A DNA stretch of 64,000 nt from Dactylonectria macrodidyma (taxonomy: Eukaryota; Ascomycota; Sordariomycetes; Hypocreales; Nectriaceae), in the NCBI GenBank assembly GCA_020744425.1, contig JAGMUV010000010.1, positions 1,488,001 to 1,552,000 on the forward strand. Direction: 5' to 3'. Each line of letters opens with the position of its first letter. Position 1 is the first letter of the stretch. Of this stretch, positions 55,877 through 64,000 are shown piece by piece. The notes below the pieces were generated by a model, which worked only from the letters and a program-made list of their open reading frames with translations, was not told the DNA's origin and did not search any database. Made by a program: the position numbers and the translations under genes.

Positions 55877-56796
55877 GGCGTTTTGTCAAAGTAAGAAAAT
55901 TCTCAATGATTTTAATGGATAAAATACTCATTTACGAAGCACCTATGTGGGCCACCCGCCAGTGTCACCCACTACCCAATGCATGACCTACCCTGGATCA
56001 GGTGGCTTGCAATTGTATGAGGTTACTAAGTTACGGTAGTATGGAATTACGATAAGCAACACATTGTAGATCATGATGGATTATGATTATGACACTAACC
56101 CTGTGATGATCTCACCCTGGCTCAACTTGGACGGTGGCTTGTACTTGATCGCGACGGTTGAGACATTTCAATCGTCGGAGGTACGATATTTGCACAAGTG
56201 CGCACCAACATTTGCAAAAAAAAAAAATAATATGAATTAGTGAGTTAGATTATGTACAGTTTCGTCTACTGCTTAATGCTATTTTTGCTACTGTTATTAT
56301 TGTGGTTGATGGTTGCTGCGCTGAAATGTTTATTTGGAACCACACTTGAAATTTCACCAAGTCCCATGCGACACAGCGATAACCCACCCCTCATTTTCTG
56401 CGCTGATATTTGTAGGTCCTATGGACGGCATGATGAACCCAAAAGAGTCTAATTCACCCAGAGCTCTGCAACATAGTTGGACAGCTTACAGCTAACCTTA
56501 AATATAACTTACGTACTTTCACCACTTGGGAAATCCCTATACACTTTCAGGGCGATATGCGATCTAGTTAGTTACTACCTGCATCACATCACTTTAAGCA
56601 TAAGCACTGCAAGGTCGACATAGGTAATACTAGGCAGTATTTGCTAGTTATAAGTAATAGCTAACAAAGATCATAATATTAAAAAAAGAAAGAAACAAAA
56701 GCCGACACTCTAGCAACAAGCAAGATAGAAAGTATAGAGTATTCAATAGTGTTAAAATATGTACTCTAAAACCTCTTGATTCTTCCTTCCAAGAGC
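55877..56796. other. 3' flank of the ABC transporter
   Basis: AT-rich, with an A-run at about 56216-56227 and no gene recognised. Confidence 0.4.
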
Positions 56797-59700
56797 TTAT
56801 TCCCGCTTCCTACCGAGACCCTTCTTAGGCACTCTAGTTAACCAATAGATAAAAACAGCGCCCGCCATATTGAAGACAATATATATCAAAAAGATACCAA
56901 AGTTTCTCCATCTTTCGCTGTAATAAGTCCTAGAACCTGCGAGATATTTGTTCGTATCCCCGACAGTGCAGAATGCACACATATCTGTTGCGTCAGGGTT
57001 TTCGATATACCCGCCTGCCTTTAGGATATAATCGCTCAGGTACTCCCCGCAGGTTTGGCCTGTCGGGGTTGCAAACCTGACAAGCTCGTTAGGAGCGCAC
57101 ACCACATTGGTATTCGCAACGGCCGCAGACATCATCGCCGTTGTCATATAGGTGAATGGTGAGATCCGATACATGAAGATCCAGAAGCCAGGGAGAGAAT
57201 CAGGATTCGCCAGAATACCACAAAACATCAAACACATCATGAAGAGCATATTCGCTACATTAGCACCAGCCTCGGCAGTGTTAAAACCTGCGATAATAAA
57301 ATCCGTGAAAGTGCAAGTAAACATGAGGAAAGCCCACAGGAGGAGGAACATCAGGGCACCTCTCTCAGTAACTTGATCTGCTGGCTTCGCGTTTTCATTT
57401 AACCCGATCGGATAGTAGAAGCAGACAAACATAAAAACTGCCATGAGGGTATTCCAGGGAATTTCGACGATAATTTGGCCGCATATGAAGACCTTCCATG
57501 AATAGACCTTGGATGGGCGCTCGCGAACTTCGTACAGGGAACGCTGGACGACAAAATAAGGCATTGTCTGTTGTACAAGTTGACCGAAGATTGTTAGGAG
57601 GTTGAAGATTGCAAAGGTCTGGTTCTGTAAGCCCTGTAGAGTATTCGGCGCATCGAAAAAGGAGAATCCTAGACTCGGGTTAATGACCCAGCTGCTTCAG
57701 TCAACATGGACGAGGGTACGAACCGATGAAGGCTGAGATGAGGATGCAAAGAGAAGCTTTCGAGTAGATATAGGATGGCGTACGCCAGTACTGCTGGAAT
57801 ACACGATGCGTGACTTCCCGGAGCTGTTCCAAGAAGGGAGCGGCGAATTCAGAGTCAAAGCCAGCCCTGTCCTGGGTCCGTGTCCGTACGAGTGTTAGGC
57901 CTTCTTCGAGGCGATGTAGTTCAGCCAGAACCGCCTCTTGTTCAGAGCTCTCCCGCCAGGTCGTAGGCCAGTCAATCTCGCTAGTTGAACCAGGGGCTGC
58001 GCCAATCGCTTCAAGCATCCATTCAGCAGGGTTGGCGTCAGGAGGGCAGGTGGGTGCACCATGGCGTTCGAAGTATGCTGTCATGACCTCGGAATTCTTG
58101 CCGACATCTCCGAAGTAAACTGTTTTCCCTCCTTTAGCTAAGAGAAGTAGTCGGTCAAATCTTTGAAATAGCATTGCGGACGGTTGGTGGATGGTGCATA
58201 GGACGGCTTGCCCATTCTTGGTGAGCTTTTCCAGAAGGTCGAGGATTGCCCAGGACGTCTGACTGTCGAGGCCAGATGTAGGTTCATCAACGAAGACTAA
58301 CAAGGGAGGCTTGGCAGCCAGTTCCACTCCAATAGTCAGCCTTTTTCGCTGCTCCACGTTTAAGCCCACACCAGGCACACCAACCACAGCGTCGGCGTAC
58401 TCTTGCATGTCGAGCAGCGCGATTACCTTCTCCACGTACGCGAGTTTTTCTTGTCGCGGGATGTGCGCTGGTTGACGTAGGAGGGCGCTAAAATTAAGGG
58501 CTTCCCGCACGGTTGTGGTTTCGAGATGTAGATCTTGTTGCTGCACATATCCGGTCTTCCGCTGGAATGAAGCATCACGTGGCTTTCCATTGACAAGCAT
58601 CTCGCCGGTGATGACGCCCACCGCTGCTCGGTCAGCCAGGCAGTCGAGGAGGGTAGTTTTCCCTGCGCCAGATACCCCCATCAGGGCCGTGAGCGTGCCT
58701 GGCTTGACCCATCCGTCAACATGATCGAGGATACGGCGAGTTTCACTCTTGATCTTGACATCATAGCAGACATTCCTGCCGGGGCCACATTAGTGAACAC
58801 TACCCTTGACATGACGAGTGTAGTAGGGCTTACCTCCAATGAAAAACACTGGCGGTCTCAGGGATACAGCCAGCGACATGATCCGAAGTTTTCTCTTCAT
58901 CTGTCTGCGCAGTAGTTGCCCTTGCGCCTGCAGAGATCTGGACACCAGCCTCCGCATCACTTTTCCCCTCTTTGAACTGGGCGGGCTTGTAACCGCGGCG
59001 GAAGACAAGAACTTCACCTTTGGATTTTTTGGCGCGTACGATCTCGGTCAGCACGACATACAAGGCGTTGAAGAAGCTGTACCCCGTTAGTGAATGCAAT
59101 GGCGAGGCGGAAACTTGGGGTTTGCGTACATGGTGAATCCGATGATAATTCCGACATTGCGCCACTTGTGTGATGGGTAATATTGAAATGCAGATGTGAT
59201 GTAGTCCGTTCCAGCCACAGTATCCTTTCCGGGCTCGCTTCCGACAGAAGAGCATGCGCGATTTTCGATACCAACGTTTTCATATCCAGGAACGGCCGGG
59301 TTAGGGACGTATGCCGTACACAGATAGTCACGACCGGCAAACTGTTCCATGTGAGCTTCTTTTCGGGTGCGGTCAACAATTGCCAACGAGGAACAGTACC
59401 TCGTTAATCATGAGACTCTCAAATGCATAGGCGACAGGGTCGATATAGTTCATCCATCTAGACCACCCGAGCATATAATCGATTGGGATGACAAATCCGG
59501 TGTACATCACAAGAGCCAGGATCAAGAGCGCTGCAGGCACCATGGCTTGCGATAGAGTCCGAGACGCTGAAGCAATGGATCGGAAGATGCCGGACATGAC
59601 TAGAACCGTAAAGAATGATACCAATAGGAAGTAGAAAAAGGCGCCAGGTTCGCGGCGAAGGTTGGTCATGAAGTCTACCGTTTGTAATCAGCATCCGTTC

Positions 59701-61729
59701 TCCACGCGCATTTATACAGGCGGAGGTCGGCGAAAATGTGCTTAGACAGCGTTGGGGACCAGATAATCTTCCAATCGGACGGTGACTTACAAATAACGAG
59801 AGAGAACAGAATTGTGTTGAGGATCTTGTAGGGCATGTCCATCAATGCAGATGCCACGGCCTCGGCTGAAGGGTGGTAAAATGCGTATCGGTCATGCTTT
59901 TCGACTATGGACCGTTGGGCGTATAAGGTTAGAATCTCCAAGGCAGAGCTGAATGCGTTCATGAGGACGGCGAAGAATAAGAGAGCGCCACGCTGGTAGA
60001 AGCTGTCTGTCGTGAGTTCTAGGTCGTAGAAGACGGAAGCTACAATTAATCCCATGATGATGTTGCCGATGAGCTGGCCCACTGTGACAGACGGGTCACC
60101 GGCGAGACGCCAGTACGCGCGTAAAAGGCAAAGATGGATCTGCTGGCCATAGGACAACATGAACGGAGACTTGGCGCGCTGCCCGCGGGCTTGCTGAGCC
60201 TGCTTGTGAGTACGGAAGGTGTCTGCGTCGGGCCCGTTGATGGGATGCGCGATTTTGTACTCTTCAATTTTCGACTGCAGTATCTTATAGTGGTCACTCA
60301 TCTTCCACGCCGTCGCGAATTCGTCCGGAGTTCTAGGGGCCCTTGTCTCAAAGCCGGATCGCACAATGCGTTCCTTGGGACTTGTTATAGAAGTAAGGAA
60401 GTCAGGCGTTGTCTGGCGGGCCGCACATTCATACCCCAGATCGATGAAGTACTGCTTTGCGGTGTCGGTTGGGCCAAAAAAGATCTGCCGACCTTCATAG
60501 ATAAGGACAACCTTATCAAAGAGATCATATGCAGCCTGGGGTGCCTGGTAGATAGAGACGGCACAAGTAGTGCGGAAGAGCTCTGTCTGGAGCCGGAGAG
60601 TCTTGCAGAATTCAATAGCGTTTGCGCTATCCAGTCCTCGAGTAGAGTTATCCCAACATTGCAATGGCGCACCGGATAGGGCAGCTTCGGAAATGGTGAC
60701 TCGCTTCCTCTCACCGCCAGATACCCCCCGGACGTACTCATTTCCGACTCTTGTATTCTTGGTATGGCTAATGCCAAACATAGCCATCACGACATCTCTC
60801 AGGTGATCGGTATAGGTTGACGGCGTCAACCCTTCGGGCAATTGTCGCGGGATACGAGCGCGGGAGGCAAAGGTAAGCGTTTCACCGACCGTGAGCATAG
60901 GGAAATGGACGTCCACTTCAGCCGTGTAGATGGCTTCGCCTCGATGTGCTGTGAGCATCTCCTTGGAACTCAAGCCTTGATAGTTCAGGTAGGCGTGGTC
61001 GTCGATGTATATACCGTTCGTCTCACCGGCTATGGCCTTGAGAAAGGTACTGCAACCGGATCCGGGAGGACCCAAGACGACAAGCATCTCTCCATTGTTA
61101 AGCACGCCGTCGAAATTCCGTAGGATGTCGATACGGTTCTTCCCGTATCCAAACACCTTGCGGGCGAGGCCAGCCACCTCAAGCCACACGTTCGCAACAT
61201 CCTTCTGATAGTCTGTGCCGGCACCGAACCCAAAGACATTCAGATTCTGATAGCAGATACCACTGGTTCGGAACGAAGAACCCTCGCCGGCCATCATCTT
61301 GACGATTTCCTTTGCCCAAGCTCGAGCCTTGAATTTAGGGCTTTGGGGGTTCAAAGGAGACTCGGGGTTTTCCTGTGCCAGGAACACACTGCCCTGTGGA
61401 TGTACCATGCCGGAAGTGTGACTCTGAGAGGTATAGGCTGTCGCGAGAGCCTGGACTATGCTGTTTCTTCGTCCTTCCTCCGGGTCGTCAGCTTCGTCTC
61501 CGACGTCAGCGTCGACTGCTGACCCCTCGCCGTTCTGACGCGTGCTTGCGGAAGAGTACGCAACGTTCACCTGGGTGTCGGATGTATCACGTGTAACCGC
61601 AATATCAGGAGAGTACCTGCGAAGCGGGGACCCGGAGCCAGCAGTCGCAATTAAGTGGCCAAAGTCCCCGAGTTTCCCACCCGGAGCCTTGCAGGCAGAT
61701 TCGCCCGAGCCATCGTTGTCGAGTGACAT
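56797..61729 (-). CDS. Full-size PDR-type ABC transporter (ABCG, drug/toxicant efflux)
   Basis: Six exons (59791-61729, 59400-59674, 59130-59341, 58834-59076, 57724-58775, 56797-57668) give 1530 residues, the normal PDR length. The order is NBD-TMD-NBD-TMD. NBD1 has the degenerate Walker [17 protein letters not shown] (about residue 220) and VSGGERKRV followed by [11 protein letters not shown], where Asn-Ser replaces Asp-Glu, as is usual for PDR pumps. NBD2 is canonical: [18 protein letters not shown] (about 922), [15 protein letters not shown] and [19 protein letters not shown]. Extracellular loops after TMD1 and in TMD2 carry paired Cys. It should export hydrophobic toxicants or metabolites across the plasma membrane. 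All five introns are in phase and no lesion is seen, in contrast to the decayed fragments on its 3' side. Confidence 0.95.
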
Positions 61730-62240
61730 GGTCGCAAGATCGGGGCGTCCGATAGCCCAAATTATGGTTATGGAAGAGAATGTGTAGATTTCCGGCCTCG
61801 TGGCAACTAATTAGCCAAACCTCTCGTTCACTGCAGCTCTTGAGGTATGTTGGTGCGATAGTGGGATGAATTCAGCGTGGCTGATTTCTAAGGGACAACA
61901 ACAAAAGGAAGGATGGGAATACATATCGAGCAACGCAAGCCACGTGTTATATATTTATCTAGGTTTGGTTCATGCCTTGGGAAGTGACCGCGCTCAGTGT
62001 TCGCAGCAGGTTCATGATTAAGCGGAGACACAGCTGCACGACTGGCTAACGCTTGAGCTCGGCTTGACAAGGGAGCCGCCGAGACCGCGGGCTCAAGGAC
62101 GTTCCCGCAGTCCGTCTAACATATTATACATAGGCAATTCGGACATGAAATAGAGTCCATGGCGTTGCTCACGTGTGCCCTGTTGTGTGTCTGTCGGACT
62201 CCTATGGTCTCCCTTGAGGGAATTGATACATGCGCCGCTG

Positions 62241-62276
62241 GGGGCGCAAATATCTCACGTGACTTATTTGCGCCCC
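62241..62276. repeat. Perfect inverted repeat with CACGTG in the loop
   Basis: Arms GGGGCGCAAATA (62241-62252) and TATTTGCGCCCC (62265-62276) are perfectly complementary. The 12-base loop contains the palindrome CACGTG (62256-62261), the E-box core for bHLH regulators. It abuts the C24 tract and could be a regulatory site or cruciform. Confidence 0.75.
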
Positions 62277-62277
62277 T

Positions 62278-62301
62278 CCCCCCCCCCCCCCCCCCCCCCC
62301 C
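62278..62301 (+). repeat. C24 homopolymer
   Basis: Twenty-four consecutive C. Mirrored by a G23 tract at 63462-63484 on the other side of the Gln-rich gene. Confidence 0.85.
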
Positions 62302-62548
62302 GGCAATATAATCCGTCATGTAAGCAAGATAGTTGTGATATCCCTCCCTCATCCAAAGAAAGGGCATCTATTCACACAATTGAAGAGATACTGTGTTTTT
62401 CTGTATATGTAGCTATTCAATATAGAGCATGTAGTCTATTTGCAACATAAAAGCCTGCTCAGGGCCGTGAAGAACACACAATGCGTACACTCGCATCATC
62501 TGAACACCACAGCTATCACGATGCAAGTGAATCCCTTCACACATCATA

Positions 62549-62557
62549 GTATATAAA
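62549..62557 (+). promoter_or_regulatory. TATA box of the Gln-rich gene
   Basis: TATATAAAG lies 75 bases before the ATG at 62624, followed by a pyrimidine-rich leader (cttctctcttgtac). Good core-promoter layout. Confidence 0.55.
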
Positions 62558-62623
62558 GCAGAGACTTCTCTCTTGTACAAATCTCTTCATTCTTACCTCA
62601 AAGCATTACAAAATACTATTAAG

Positions 62624-63252
62624 ATGGCTTACTTCTACCCAAACAATACTCAAAATATCCTTATCTATATATGCACTCATACATCAATACAAGCTGGGGC
62701 AGCTTACCCTTCAAATCACAACCAGCAGTACGTTCTACAGCCCATCAGTAATAATCAACAGCAACAGCTGCGTGGTGTTCCTCATCCAGTGATAAATCCA
62801 CTCGGTCTTCAGCATTGGTGGAGCCAACATACCTTGCCAAATGATCCAACCTCCCCCAATTCTCTGTACAGGCAGAACCTTCAAGCCCAGGTAACAGCAC
62901 AGAATACTCAATATAGTCCTCAAGGTCAGCCCATTAGCGAGAGGTACCACGCCCATGGGGATATCAGCTTGAAGGAGAGTGGCATATTGGGTATCTAAAT
63001 CAACAGCTTCAGCAACGGCAACAGCGCCCCAATCCTGATGTAAATCCGATGTGGTCTCGAGACCATCTGCGGCTTATGGATCAATCCTATCGTCAACAGG
63101 GATATACCGTTCCAGGCACGAATTGGCCCTCCCCAGCTGTAGGTATGACTACCTATCAACCAGTCATTCAAGCCGTAGAGAATTCAGGGATTCATGTGTG
63201 TAATATTGATCGAAATGGCTATGTTCAGTGGATTTGGCAGGGCAGGCAGTAA
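62624..63252 (+). CDS. Small Gln/Asn/Pro-rich protein of unknown function
   Basis: I do not recognise the family. Two exons (62624-62890 and 62968-63252) around a 77-base phase-0 intron (CAG/GTAACA ... ATATCAG) give 183 residues. The model joins two open frames that are otherwise out of frame. The protein is rich in Gln, Asn, Pro, Tyr and Trp: NNQQQQLRGVPHPVINP, LQHWWSQHTLPNDP, LNQQLQQRQQRPNPDVNP, then an Ile/Val-richer end IHVCNIDRNGYVQWIWQG. No membrane helix beyond a weak ILIYICTH patch and no signal peptide. A start 51 bases upstream (62573) is also open. The C24 and G23 tracts bracket the gene and a TATA box fits the start, so it is probably expressed. Confidence 0.5.
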
Positions 63253-63461
63253 AGTCACAGAATAGCTCAATGAATACATCGTGTTAGTGTTACTATATCT
63301 CTGACTACAGAGCCTACTTAACCCTACATGTGAACTCGGCCACAACCTCATCAAATCAAGCCATCGGGTCACCAAACATATATTCAGAGTTTTGCCTTTC
63401 TTTCTCATTTGAATGATATATAACACTTACCTTTCCCGTCAATATTGCAAATGTTAGTGTT

Positions 63462-63484
63462 GGGGGGGGGGGGGGGGGGGGGGG
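63462..63484 (+). repeat. G23 homopolymer
   Basis: Twenty-three consecutive G, in inverted relation to the C24 tract 1.16 kb upstream. Confidence 0.85.
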
Positions 63485-63507
63485 TCCCACTACTAGACCT
63501 TCCCCCC

Positions 63508-64000
63508 CTATGATATCACATCTCTCTCAGCAGCATCCCAGATATGCTTCATTCCTCGCTGCCGTGAGAAAGGCTGCTCTGACATCTCTGCTTCTACACT
63601 CTGTTCAACCCTCTCGTTCTCAGCTTTATCCCAATCAAGGTAACTCATCATCTCCTCCTTCGTCCAGGCTCTGATGCCAGATTCCCCCCTGCAATGGCTC
63701 CCCATTTGCTTGTAGTCAAGGCACCAGTCATAGTCTTCTTTACTATAACGTGTAGGCAGTCCCATAGCCTTCCGGTATTATTGATTAGTCTTCTGGGATC
63801 CCCGAGGAAATGTAGCAATCCAGGCCTCTCGTGCTTCTTTATATCGTTTGAAGATAGCACGGGGATCATCAGCTCGTAATGCATGCACAGGAATAGTTGC
63901 TAAGGTGGCTGCTGGAGGAGATAGTACCCGAGTTGTTATATGTGTTGTTATATGTATTGTTGTACAGGCTATAGTCTCGGATACTATAGAGAATCCTGAT
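63508..64000 (-). pseudogene. Partial unidentified gene entering from the right edge
   Basis: The minus strand is open from the window edge to 63508 except for one TAA at about 63777 (in QKTNQ-stop-YRKAM). Content includes LRADDPRAIFKRYKEAREAW, MGLPTRYSKEDYDWCLDYKQ and AWTKEEMMSYLDWDKAENE, which is charged and helix-like. Family unknown. The TAA could be a C-to-T change from CAA; no intron borders would remove it. The 5' part lies outside the window. Confidence 0.4.

Larger units (their letters stand above)
61730..62548. other. Intergenic region with hairpin and C24 tract
   Basis: Divergent upstream regions of the ABC transporter and the Gln-rich gene. See the hairpin and homopolymer entries. 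No other gene seen. Confidence 0.45.

Overview
The window reads as nuclear DNA of a filamentous ascomycete (Pezizomycotina, most likely a sordariomycete). The genes are split by short introns of about 45-120 bases with GT-AG borders. The families are typically fungal: Zn2Cys6 regulators, a PDR-type ABC pump, a berberine-bridge-type FAD oxidase, a vacuolar Ca2+-ATPase and HET/NACHT relics. Several repeats and relics carry CAG-to-TAG and TGG-to-TAG type changes of the kind left by repeat-induced point mutation (RIP). The organism call is inference; no marker gene is present.

Layout. 1-4.9 kb: a NACHT-ankyrin relic, a SANT/chromo-like protein, a short-chain dehydrogenase and a HET-like tail relic. 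6.3-11.2 kb: an intact MFS sugar transporter, a dead AidB-like acyl-CoA dehydrogenase and a secreted FAD oxidase. 11.7-13.6 kb: a decayed Mutator-like transposase. 13.9-19.3 kb: a PMC1-type calcium pump and a membrane RING-H2 protein. 20-24 kb: a broken GH127 glycosidase abutting a broken transcription-factor fragment, then an intact 2OG-Fe(II) oxygenase. 24-28 kb: gene-poor. 28-32.2 kb: an intact Zn2Cys6 regulator followed by a type-B carboxylesterase. 33.8-38.2 kb: an epimerase-like dehydrogenase, a dead LaeA-like methyltransferase and a dead HET gene. 40.2-42.0 kb: an intact six-exon cytochrome P450. 42.2-48.3 kb: a TA-flanked inverted-repeat element split by a Copia retrotransposon, whose 3' LTR is itself split by a 439-bp element. 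49.2-52.7 kb: a truncated diaminopropionate ammonia-lyase, a RidA-family gene and an eight-exon secreted tyrosinase. 55-61.7 kb: patatin and transcription-factor fragments, then an intact 1530-residue PDR pump. 62.3-64 kb: a small Gln-rich gene bracketed by a C24 and a G23 tract, and a partial gene at the edge.

The intact genes suggest nutrient uptake (sugar transporter), secreted oxidation (FAD oxidase, tyrosinase), detoxification or tailoring chemistry (P450, 2OG oxygenase, carboxylesterase, SDR), efflux (PDR pump) and ion homeostasis (Ca2+ pump). No polyketide or peptide synthase backbone is present, so I do not call a biosynthetic cluster. At least ten genes are dead or fragmentary, and three transposon classes are present. 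This fits an accessory, fast-decaying region. The most unusual structure is the nested 439-bp element with unlike ends inside the Copia LTR.
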